Shown here piece after piece: positions 42,659 through 49,781 of a DNA stretch of 49,781 bases. The notes beneath the pieces are model-generated. The model was not told where the DNA came from. It did no database searches and was given only the letters and a program-made list of their open reading frames with translations. The translations under genes were made by a program, and so were the position numbers. This DNA is from Litoreibacter sp. Its GTDB lineage: Bacteria > Pseudomonadota > Alphaproteobacteria > Rhodobacterales > Rhodobacteraceae. The stretch lies in assembly GCA_026710325.1 (NCBI GenBank), contig JAPORH010000003.1:1-49781 (forward strand), read 5' to 3'. Numbering within the stretch: position 1 is the stretch's first letter; every line of letters begins with the position of its first letter.

Positions 42659-44434
42659 TTACAGTGGCGCTGTCGCTTGCTTTAGCCAGTCCGCAGTGGC
42701 GCCTTCGAAGCTCAGGCGTTGTGCGACCTGCGCATGGTAGTCATTGATCCAGCTGCGTTCCGCGGGGCTCAGCATTTCAGTCACGATGAGACGGCGGTCG
42801 ATCGGCACATAAGTCAGCGTCTCAAAGCTAAGTTGGTCACGTTTGTCACCCATCTCGGGCGCGTCCTGCACCACGATCAAGTTTTCGATCCGGATGCCAA
42901 ACGCGCCTTCGCGGTAGTAGCCCGGTTCATTGGAGAGGATCATGCCGGGTTGCAGCTTGACCTCGCTCACGCGGCTGAGGCGTTGCGGGCCCTCATGCAC
43001 CGACAAATACGCGCCGACCCCGTGCCCCGTGCCATGGTCATAATCCATGCCGTCCGCCCAAAGCGGTGCGCGAGCGAGCGCGTCCAGATCGCGCCCTGCG
43101 AGCCCACGCGGGAACCGCGCGCGCGAAATAGCGATCATGCCCTGCAACACCAGCGTGAAGCACTTGCGTTGCTCTCCTGTTGGCTGGCCGATGGCGATGG
43201 TGCGGGTGATATCAGTGGTGCCATCCACATATTGCCCGCCGCTATCGACAAGCAGCAGACCTTCCTCGACCGGCGCATTCGTGTCTTCGGTGACGCGGTA
43301 ATGCACAATCGCGCCATTGGCGTTCGCGCCTGAGATCGTCTCGAAGCTGATGTCGCGCAAGGCGTTGGTACCCATGCGAAAGCCTTCGAGGGTTTTGGCC
43401 ACGTCGATCTCTGTCAGGCTGCCAACGGGTTGCGCGTCGAGCCACGCCAGGAACTCGACCATCGCATGGGCGTCACGCAGATGCGCCGCGCGCGCGCCTT
43501 CGATCTCGGTCTTGTTTTTGCAGGCCTTTGGAAGGATGCAGGGGTCCTCAGCGTAAGCGATCTCGATACCCGCGTCAGTGAGCGCGCGGCTCACAGCAAG
43601 GGGGGCGCTGTCGCGGTCCACCCGAACGGGGCCTTCGAGCTTGCTGAGCGCGCTTTCGAAATCTTCAAACGAATGCGTTGTGACGTCTGGATCAGGCGGC
43701 AAGCCTTCCAACTTCACCGGGTCAATAAACAGGTCTGTTTTGCCATTTGCGTGCATAACGCCCATGCAATGGACCACCGGATTGCGTGGAATATCGGTGC
43801 CCCGGATATTCAAAAGCCAACATAGACTGTCGGGCAAGGTCAGCACTGCGGCGCCTTGCTTGTCCTTTTGCAACATTTCCACGATCCGCGCGCGTTTCGC
43901 ACCGCTTTTCTCTCCAGACAGTTCCAGCGGGTAGAACTCCACCTTGCCTTGCGGGGCGGCGGGACGGTCTGACCAGGTCTCATCGACAAAATTTGGGCTC
44001 GGATGCAGGGTGATGGCGCTGCCTTTCAACCCTTTCTCAAGAGCCTCGATCTGGCCTTTGGTGTAAAGCCATGGGTCGTAGGCGATGCGCCCTTCGGTGA
44101 GCTGCTCCTTCAGCCAATCGGCGAGTTTCACCTCAGGCCAATCGACCGGCGTAAAGTGCTCCAGCGCGACTTGCTCTTTCACCTGCACTCGGTAGCGGCC
44201 ATCCACAAAGACGCCTGCCACATCATCCAAAGCCGCGCAAAATCCAGCCGAGCCAGTAAAGCCCGTCAGCCAGGCCAGCCGCGCGTCACAGTCGGCGACA
44301 TACTCGCCTTGGTAGGCATCCGCCCGAGGCACCAGAAACCCATCAAACCCTTGAGTTTTGTAGGCCTTGCGCAAGGCCTCAAGCCTGGCAGGGCCTTGAT
44401 CGGGGGAGGTCGTGGCCTCATAGGTTTGGAACAT
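42659..44434 (-). CDS. pepP: Xaa-Pro aminopeptidase (M24B, APP1-like)
   Basis: A 591-aa cytoplasmic metallopeptidase that removes N-terminal residues before proline. Two creatinase-like N-terminal domains (RKAYKTQGFDGFLVPRADAY, RLAWLTGFTGSAGF, DGRYRVQ) precede the pita-bread catalytic domain. The metal ligands are the two aspartates in LVDSGGQYVDGTTDITRT, the histidine region GTGHGVGAYLSVHEGP, and glutamates in ILSNEPGYYREG and FGIRIENL. Its length and three-domain plan match eukaryote-like aminopeptidase P1. It begins within the cobT stop codon (TGATG). Confidence 0.95.
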   Translation of the reverse strand: MFQTYEATTSPDQGPARLEALRKAYKTQGFDGFLVPRADAYQGEYVADCDARLAWLTGFTGSAGFCAALDDVAGVFVDGRYRVQVKEQVALEHFTPVDWPEVKLADWLKEQLTEGRIAYDPWLYTKGQIEALEKGLKGSAITLHPSPNFVDETWSDRPAAPQGKVEFYPLELSGEKSGAKRARIVEMLQKDKQGAAVLTLPDSLCWLLNIRGTDIPRNPVVHCMGVMHANGKTDLFIDPVKLEGLPPDPDVTTHSFEDFESALSKLEGPVRVDRDSAPLAVSRALTDAGIEIAYAEDPCILPKACKNKTEIEGARAAHLRDAHAMVEFLAWLDAQPVGSLTEIDVAKTLEGFRMGTNALRDISFETISGANANGAIVHYRVTEDTNAPVEEGLLLVDSGGQYVDGTTDITRTIAIGQPTGEQRKCFTLVLQGMIAISRARFPRGLAGRDLDALARAPLWADGMDYDHGTGHGVGAYLSVHEGPQRLSRVSEVKLQPGMILSNEPGYYREGAFGIRIENLIVVQDAPEMGDKRDQLSFETLTYVPIDRRLIVTEMLSPAERSWINDYHAQVAQRLSFEGATADWLKQATAPL

Positions 44435-46311
44435 CAGCTGGCCCGTTTCATGCCCATGATGCGTGCGCGGGCACGTGGGTCGCTGTCAAACAGCGCGGCG
44501 AGTTGCTCCGTCATGGCCCCGGCCAATTGCTCCACATCCGTGATTGTCACCGCGCGGTCGTAATACCGCGTCACGTCATGACCGATGCCAATCGCGATCA
44601 GCTCCACCGCCTTGCGCTTCTCGACCATGGCGATCACGTCTCGCAGGTGCTTCTCCAGATAATTCGCGGGGTTCACCGACAAGGTGGAATCGTCTACCGG
44701 CGCCCCGTCGGAGATGACCATAAGCACCTTCCGGCTCTCAGGTCTGCCAAGCATCCGCCGATGCGCCCATTCCAGCGCCTCGCCGTCGATATTCTCTTTC
44801 AGCAAGCCTTCTTTCATCATCAGGCCCAGATTAGGCCGGGTCCGACGCCATGGCGCGTCCGCGCCTTTGTAGATGATGTGGCGCAGGTCGTTCAGGCGGC
44901 CGGGCTGTTGGGGGCGGCCGTCATTGAGCCAGTTCTCACGGCTTTGGCCGCCTTTCCAGGCGCGGGTGGTGAAGCCCAGGATTTCTGTTTTTACCTGGCA
45001 ACGCTCGAGCGTGCGCGCCAGAACATCCGCGCAGATCGCGGCAATCGAAATTGGTCGTCCTCGCATCGAGCCGGAATTGTCCAGAAGCAGCGTCACGCAG
45101 GTGTCGCGGAACTCCATGTCTTTTTCCTGCTTGAAGCTGAGCGGGGTTGTGGGGTTGGCAACGACGCGGGCAAGGCGGCCCGCATCGAGGATCCCTTCCT
45201 CCAGATCAAATTCCCAAGACCGGTTTTGCTGCGCTTGCAAGCGGCGCTGAAGTTTGTTGGCCAGGCGCGAAACAGCCCCTTTCAACGGCTCAAGCTGCTG
45301 GTCCAGATAGGCCCGCAGGCGCTCCAACTCGGCGGGTTCGGCCAAATCCTCGGCTTTGATCTCCTCGTCAAATTCGGTCGAGAATACGATATAGTTCTCG
45401 TCGGCCTCTGAGTGTGGCGGGGGCGGGGGCGGCTCCATCGGTGCCTCGCCCTCAGGCAGCTCCGCCTCATCCCCCATTTCAGCATCGGCCATATCGTCAA
45501 GCTGAACCGTCGCTTGTGAGGCGTCTTGCTCTTCGTCCTGGCTTTGCTCAGGCGAGGCTTCCGCATCCTCGGAATTGTCTTCCTTATCCGCGTTGGATTG
45601 GTCGTCCTGTTCGGCCTCTTCCTGTTCGTCGTTGGCCTCGTCCTGCTGATCCTCGTCGATATCATCCGGGTCATCGCCCAGTTGGTCGCCATAGCCGAGA
45701 TCATCGATGATCTGACGGGCGAATTTGGCGAACTTCGCCTGATCGGACAGAACCTCTTGCAGATCCTCCAGCGTCCCGCCGGCAGCGCCTTCGATGAAAT
45801 CCTTCCAAAGGTTCATGACATTCGCGGCGGACGGCGGCAGGTCGCGGCCCGTGGCCAAATGCCGGATCAGATAGCCTGCGGCGACAGAAAGTGGCGCTTG
45901 TGCGTTCTCGGTGATCTGGCCGTAGCCTTTCCGGTCAGCTTCCGATCCGATTTTGGCGTCGATATTGCCCGCGGTGCCTGGCATTGTGCGTGCACCCATG
46001 GCCTCGCAGCGGGCGGTTTCCATCGCGTCATAGAGATCGCGCGCCATGTTGCCTTGCGGCAGGTATTTATTGGCTGTGGCTGCGTTGTGGAACCTGCGGC
46101 GCAGCGCATAGGCGTCCGCGGTGCCGCGGGCGAGCAGAACCTCGTCCTTGGTCATACGCCGCGTAACTTGCGGCAGCCGCACCTGATCATTGGTCATGCC
46201 CGGCGGGTCGACCGAGAAGCTGACGCCAAGATCACTATCATTGGCCAGCGTTTTCGTCGCCTCGGCGAGCGCTTTCTTGAACGGATCAGCAGGGTTGTCG
46301 TTTTGCGCCAT
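44434..46311 (-). CDS. cobT: Aerobic cobaltochelatase subunit CobT
   Basis: A 625-aa subunit of the CobNST complex that inserts cobalt into hydrogenobyrinate a,c-diamide during aerobic vitamin B12 synthesis. The N-terminal domain ([20 protein letters not shown]) is followed by a long acidic region (about residues 215-300, e.g. [20 protein letters not shown]) and a proline stretch. The C-terminal von Willebrand A domain has the MIDAS motif [13 protein letters not shown], with [15 protein letters not shown]-like [10 protein letters not shown]. It works with CobS, encoded upstream on the same strand beyond two unknown genes. cobN is not in the window. Confidence 0.97.
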   Translation of the reverse strand: MAQNDNPADPFKKALAEATKTLANDSDLGVSFSVDPPGMTNDQVRLPQVTRRMTKDEVLLARGTADAYALRRRFHNAATANKYLPQGNMARDLYDAMETARCEAMGARTMPGTAGNIDAKIGSEADRKGYGQITENAQAPLSVAAGYLIRHLATGRDLPPSAANVMNLWKDFIEGAAGGTLEDLQEVLSDQAKFAKFARQIIDDLGYGDQLGDDPDDIDEDQQDEANDEQEEAEQDDQSNADKEDNSEDAEASPEQSQDEEQDASQATVQLDDMADAEMGDEAELPEGEAPMEPPPPPPHSEADENYIVFSTEFDEEIKAEDLAEPAELERLRAYLDQQLEPLKGAVSRLANKLQRRLQAQQNRSWEFDLEEGILDAGRLARVVANPTTPLSFKQEKDMEFRDTCVTLLLDNSGSMRGRPISIAAICADVLARTLERCQVKTEILGFTTRAWKGGQSRENWLNDGRPQQPGRLNDLRHIIYKGADAPWRRTRPNLGLMMKEGLLKENIDGEALEWAHRRMLGRPESRKVLMVISDGAPVDDSTLSVNPANYLEKHLRDVIAMVEKRKAVELIAIGIGHDVTRYYDRAVTITDVEQLAGAMTEQLAALFDSDPRARARIMGMKRAS

Positions 46312-46393
46312 GGCGATTGCAGCCTTTGTCGATTTCGCTGCAATTTAGGGCGCGCGGGCGCAAATGACCATGCCTTGACGGCGGTTTTTTGGG

Positions 46394-46804
46394 CTAGGTC
46401 AGGATCAGCCTACGGCATTCTTCGATCATACGCTCCGACGCTGCGCGCGCGGATTTGGCACGTCGCTCGTCGAGCGAATAATTCGCATCATTCAGGATCG
46501 CGGCATGGCTGCGCCAGGCGTCAAATTTCCAATTTGCGGCTTGGCGTTCCGGCATGCCGTATGCGATGGCTGCGGGCAGGATTGCGTCCAACATCAGATC
46601 AAAAAGCGCGAGCCGATCGCGCACGGTCTCATACGTCTCGGAGCTGGCTGAGGTGATATGGTTGACCATGGCCGAATATCGCCCCGAACATTGCGCAAAA
46701 GCCTGCGCACGCTCGGACGGTGAAACAGGGACAACGGCGAGGGCGGGGCCTGCGATCAGGCCGAGCCAAAAACTGGCAATCAGGGTCTGTCGTAGTAGTC
46801 TCAT
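46394..46804 (-). CDS. Secreted protein of unknown function between cobS and cobT
   Basis: A 136-aa protein with a signal peptide (MRLLRQTLIASFWLGLIAGP, then ALA as cleavage site). The mature part is mostly helical, with FAQCSGRYSAMVNHI near the start and RMIEECRRLIL at the end, two cysteines that may pair. I do not recognise the family. The start codon has no good ribosome binding site and lies in the loop of an 11-bp inverted repeat, so translation may be controlled by RNA structure. It is followed by cobT 82 bases later on the same strand. Confidence 0.75.
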   Translation of the reverse strand: MRLLRQTLIASFWLGLIAGPALAVVPVSPSERAQAFAQCSGRYSAMVNHITSASSETYETVRDRLALFDLMLDAILPAAIAYGMPERQAANWKFDAWRSHAAILNDANYSLDERRAKSARAASERMIEECRRLILT

Positions 46805-46823
46805 ATTTTAAGACTACGACAGA
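46786..46823 (-). promoter_or_regulatory. Stem-loop holding the start codon of the secreted protein
   Basis: TCTGTCGTAGT (46786-46796) and ACTACGACAGA (46813-46823) are perfect 11-base inverted repeats with a 16-base spacer. The ATG (46804-46802 on the minus strand) is in the loop. An overlapping 7-bp pairing, GTAGTCT with AGACTAC, is also possible, so two alternative folds exist. Confidence 0.6.
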
Positions 46824-46993
46824 ATTAACCACGCCAAAGTAAATTCTGCCTGAAAAATAGGCAAAATGAAAACTAAATTGTCTTGATGCAAAAGGGTGAC
46901 AATTTTGGCCAGTTTTGCTGCGCACGCACACCATATTTGCGGTGTAAATCACCCGCCGCCCCCACAAATTGTGGCCCTTAGGGGCCTTGGGAC

Positions 46994-47362
46994 TTAGGCG
47001 TCCTCCTCGAATTCTTCCTGTTCAAAGCTGACTTTGGCCTCTGGGTCGATCTCAAAAGGCTCGGCTACCAGCTCGTTGAAATTATCCATTTCGGCAGCAC
47101 CTGGCACGACTTGGCCGGCATCATCGATGAAGGCCAGCCGCGGGCGATAGGTCTTGCCGCCGATCGTGATTTCACCCTCATCAAGGGCAAAGGCCAACTC
47201 GGTCATGATGCCTTCGACATTTGCCTTGGCCAGTTGTTCGCCCATGGCGTCTTTAAACATGGGCAAAAGGCTATGCGCGATAAGCGTGTTCGCCGCTGAG
47301 GCAAGATCCTCATGGGCGGGCTCATAATCCGCAGGCAGCTCGGCACCGATCGTCATTTTCAT
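46994..47362 (-). CDS. Acidic protein of unknown function between cobS and cobT
   Basis: A 122-aa acidic cytoplasmic protein with no signal peptide or membrane helix. It has a helical N-terminal half (LASAANTLIAHSLLPMFKDA, ANVEGIMTELAFALDEGE), a short basic beta-like stretch (ITIGGKTYRPRLAFIDD), and an acidic C-terminal tail (FEQEEFEEDA). AGAGG precedes the ATG. I do not recognise a family. It has its own transcription start region, because a terminator follows cobS. The position suggests a link to cobaltochelatase, but nothing in the sequence proves it. Confidence 0.75.
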   Translation of the reverse strand: MKMTIGAELPADYEPAHEDLASAANTLIAHSLLPMFKDAMGEQLAKANVEGIMTELAFALDEGEITIGGKTYRPRLAFIDDAGQVVPGAAEMDNFNELVAEPFEIDPEAKVSFEQEEFEEDA

Positions 47363-47482
47363 CTTAGGCCTCTTTCGTCACGCAGTAAGAAACGTATAAC
47401 GTCCTGCGTGCCGCGCCAATCGGACGAAAATAGGGCAGATTTTGGGATAATTTGAAACAGTCGGCCGAAGCGCATTCACCCC

Positions 47483-47511
47483 AAAGAAAAGGGCGCACCA
47501 TTGGCGCGCCC
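47483..47511 (-). terminator. Intrinsic terminator after cobS
   Basis: On the minus strand the stem GGGCGC/GCGCCC with an inner helix around CCAATGG is followed by TTTTCTTT, 27 bases after the cobS stop. Confidence 0.85.
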
Positions 47512-47537
47512 AAAAGACTGTCACTTCAAAGGCTTGT

Positions 47538-48524
47538 CTAGCCCAGGCTGATGCTCGCCGCGCTTTCGGGCAGCTCCTCGTCAAAGCAGCGTTGGTAGAA
47601 CTCGGCCACAGTTTCACGCTCCAGCTCATCGCATTTGTTAAGAAACGAGGTGCGGAACGCATAGCCCACATCGTTGAAGATCAGCGTGTTCTGCGCCCAG
47701 GCAATCACCGTCCGCGGGCTCATAAGCGTGGACAGGTCGCCATTCATAAACGCGGTGCGGGTCAGGTCGGCTACGGTCACCATCTGGCCCACGGTCTTGC
47801 GCCCGCTCTCAGTGTTGTAATTCGGGTTCTTGGCCAGCACGATCGCGGCCTCCGCGTCGTGGCTGAGGTAGTTCAGCGTCGTGACCAGCGACCAGCGGTC
47901 CATCTGGCCTTGGTTGATCTGCTGGGTGCCGTGGTACAGCCCGGTTGTGTCGCCCAAACCGACGGTGTTGGCGGTCGCAAAAATACGGAAATAGGGGTGC
48001 GGTTCGATCACCTTGTTCTGGTCGAGAAGCGTCAATTTTCCGTCCACTTCCAGCACGCGCTGGATCACGAACATCACGTCCGCGCGGCCCGCGTCATATT
48101 CGTCGAACACGATTGCGGTCGGGTTGCGCAGCGCCCAGGGCAAGATGCCTTCCTGGAATTCGGTGACCTGCACGCCGTCTTTCAGCTTGATTGCGTCCTT
48201 ACCGATCAAGTCGATCCGGGAGATATGGCTGTCGAGGTTCACCCGCACACACGGCCAGTTCAGACGGCTCGCCACCTGTTCGATATGGGTCGACTTACCG
48301 GTGCCGTGATAGCCTTGGATCATCACCCGGCGGTTCCAGTTGAACCCGGCCAGAATGGCCAGCGTGGTGTCTGGGTCGAACTTGTAGGTGCTGTCGATCT
48401 CCGGCACGCGGTCGGTGCGGTCGGCGAACGCCTTCACCTTCATATCGCTGTCGATGCCAAAGACCTCGCGAACCGAAATCTCTTCCGTGGGTTTCGCGTT
48501 CAAATCCATGCCGCCATCCGCCAT
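47538..48524 (-). CDS. cobS: Aerobic cobaltochelatase subunit CobS
   Basis: A 328-aa AAA+ ATPase subunit of CobNST cobaltochelatase. Its N-terminal [19 protein letters not shown] is characteristic. Walker A is [15 protein letters not shown], Walker [16 protein letters not shown], sensor 1 lies in [20 protein letters not shown], and the arginine region is [14 protein letters not shown]. An internal ATG at residue 6 is an alternative start. GAGGA is seven bases before the chosen ATG. Length equals that of characterised CobS. Confidence 0.97.
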   Translation of the reverse strand: MADGGMDLNAKPTEEISVREVFGIDSDMKVKAFADRTDRVPEIDSTYKFDPDTTLAILAGFNWNRRVMIQGYHGTGKSTHIEQVASRLNWPCVRVNLDSHISRIDLIGKDAIKLKDGVQVTEFQEGILPWALRNPTAIVFDEYDAGRADVMFVIQRVLEVDGKLTLLDQNKVIEPHPYFRIFATANTVGLGDTTGLYHGTQQINQGQMDRWSLVTTLNYLSHDAEAAIVLAKNPNYNTESGRKTVGQMVTVADLTRTAFMNGDLSTLMSPRTVIAWAQNTLIFNDVGYAFRTSFLNKCDELERETVAEFYQRCFDEELPESAASISLG

Positions 48525-48848
48525 CTGCGTGTCCTCATTCTGCTACTGGCGGGGATGCAACAAAACGCGGGGGAGGGCAAGGGGCAGCGGCTGCGATGTC
48601 GCGTCACGGCAAAGATAAGGCTGTACGCCGCGTATGCAGAGCCTGCGCCCAACGTTGATGTGATGCGATTTGAGGCTAACTCACGCGTTAAGCCGATATG
48701 TATTGTGTTGAGCGGGCATTCCCTCGCGCCCGCATCGCCTCCGGCTGGTTCTGGAAGGGAGGACAGGGGCGGCCGGTTGGGAGCGTGGCTCAGGGCAGGG
48801 GCCTAAGGCCCGCTCCCTCTTCCTTGTTTAAGGCGTCAGCGTAGGGTC
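48525..48848. other. Intergenic region upstream of cobS
   Basis: 324 bases without a gene. It contains the cobS ribosome binding site, no clear promoter, and one hairpin: GGGAGCG (48779-48785) with CGCTCCC (48811-48817), containing an inner GGCC pair. I saw no cobalamin riboswitch B12-box (GCCACTG), although such a switch might be expected near cobalt genes. Confidence 0.5.
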
Positions 48849-49577
48849 TTAGGAGACCTTTTTAGGTCCCTTGATCTCTCGGCAGGTTGTCACAAGCTGC
48901 GAAAAAGCGCTCCAAATTTCGGAGGCCTTGCCCGCGTTGGCTGGATGAACCATCACAAAGTCGAAGACCTGATCTTCGCGATCTGGCAGTTGAGCGACGA
49001 CCTCATTGACATAGTCTGCCATTGGCATGCGGGCCGATTTGGAGGGAAAGTTCTGCATATTTGAATCGAGCTCCAAACCACCCCGCATTTTGGCGCGCGC
49101 GCCGATATCCATCACACCTTTTGAGAAGGGCGCTTGGCTCGATTGCGCGTGAGAGGCCTGATCGAACTGAAGCTGCGCGGCGTTGAACTCTACACTTATG
49201 ATGTCGATGGTCGACACGTTGCGCCGGCTGATATGAAAGTAATTGTCGTAATAGGTGACGTTCAGCATGCAGCCGTCAGCTGCAATGACAAGTCCTGAAC
49301 CCTCATCTTTGTACTGTGCAAGACTTTGCAAGCTCTCAAGGTTTTGAGTGATCGTCGCCTCGCCGTCTTGTGCGCCAGAGGCCTGCTCCTCGAGCATCTT
49401 GGACAGTGAACTGAAGCAAGCCACTTGGGCCTCAGGGTCGCCTTTGATGCTTTTGCAATTCTCCATTAAGGTCGAAAGCGGGACCTCAGCCCCATCGACC
49501 ATGACCTTGACCTCTGCGGTCGCGCTGCCAGCCATTGTGGCAAGCGAAAGGGCCAGGCCCAGAAATAACGGTTTCAT
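48849..49577 (-). CDS. Secreted protein of unknown function
   Basis: A 242-aa protein with a clear signal peptide (MKPLFLGLALSLATMAGSATA). The mature part has MVDGAEVPLSTLMENCKSIK, an acidic helical stretch, a central beta-rich part (LNVTYYDNYFHISRRNVSTI, then IDIISVEFN), and a C-terminal helix with TTCREIKGPKK. Four cysteines are visible in the mature part. I do not recognise the family. The start ATG is at 49577. It stands alone at the window edge, with no neighbour that suggests its role. Confidence 0.78.
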   Translation of the reverse strand: MKPLFLGLALSLATMAGSATAEVKVMVDGAEVPLSTLMENCKSIKGDPEAQVACFSSLSKMLEEQASGAQDGEATITQNLESLQSLAQYKDEGSGLVIAADGCMLNVTYYDNYFHISRRNVSTIDIISVEFNAAQLQFDQASHAQSSQAPFSKGVMDIGARAKMRGGLELDSNMQNFPSKSARMPMADYVNEVVAQLPDREDQVFDFVMVHPANAGKASEIWSAFSQLVTTCREIKGPKKVS

Positions 49578-49781
49578 TTACTCGTCTCCGATACAGGTAC
49601 CGTTGTACTTTTAAACACTCCCAAACGCCGGGTACTGGTGGTCGCTTGGGTCTTCGGGTGCCGGGGCGGATGCAAAACCCGCCACGGCGAGGGCCCTGTG
49701 AGGGGCCAAAATTTTGTGCCGTGCTCCACGGTACACGACTCACGGCGAAATAGCCTTCGATTTTGGGCTTGAAAGCGCCCG
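49578..49781. other. Right-edge non-coding stretch
   Basis: No convincing gene begins here. GGCCCTGTGAGGGGCC-type pairing (about 49690-49707) followed by AAAATTTT looks like a hairpin with an AT tail and might end a transcript entering from the left or right. Confidence 0.3.

Noticed and set aside
48525-48848. Cobalamin riboswitch upstream of cobS
   Set aside because: No B12-box core (GCCACTG) or its complement was seen in this stretch.

Overview
The window is typical of an alphaproteobacterium of the Rhodobacterales, most likely a marine Roseobacter-group member. The evidence is the gene content and order, the GC-rich coding bias, an alphaproteobacterial SOS box (GTTC-N7-GTTC type), CobS/CobT cobaltochelatase subunits, a VPLPA-type C-terminal sorting signal, and two RNA loci that match Rhodobacter sphaeroides arrangements: a DUF1127 gene followed by CcsR hairpins, and an UpsM-like leader RNA before mraZ. 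No species can be named from this alone.

Left part (1-11859): an incomplete MAPEG membrane protein, a metallophosphoesterase and a full-length pyruvate carboxylase lie on the minus strand. They are followed by a small secreted protein, an FMN-dependent alpha-hydroxy-acid dehydrogenase, and a divergent UvrD-type helicase behind a SOS box. Next come a LysE-family exporter with its divergent Lrp/AsnC regulator, the DUF1127/CcsR stress RNA operon (minus strand), and the Fe-S carrier ATPase ApbC/Mrp.

Centre (11860-36708): an almost complete division and cell wall (dcw) cluster on the plus strand. A long leader holds an array of MraZ-box-like repeats, an UpsM-like sRNA and a strong terminator. It is followed by mraZ, rsmH, ftsL, ftsI, murE, murF, mraY, an unknown 111-aa gene, murD, (antisense DUF6151 gene), ftsW, murG, murC, two DUF2484 genes, murB, ddl, ftsQ, ftsA, (VPLPA-CTERM protein and antisense orphan hcp), ftsZ, lpxC and bamD. 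Most junctions are overlaps or zero spacing, so translation is probably coupled. The enzymes take UDP-MurNAc through the stem peptide to lipid I and lipid II. FtsW and FtsI polymerise and crosslink at the septum organised by FtsZ, FtsA, FtsQ and FtsL. The non-canonical genes inside the cluster are the least explained part of the window.

Right part (36720-49781): recN, a J-domain protein, a D-lactate/glycolate-type FAD dehydrogenase, a ClC chloride channel/transporter, a DUF427 protein, and an Xaa-Pro aminopeptidase in one unit with cobT. Two unknown genes separate cobT from cobS, and the last gene is an unknown secreted protein. I found no tRNA, rRNA, CRISPR array, insertion sequence or prophage gene.
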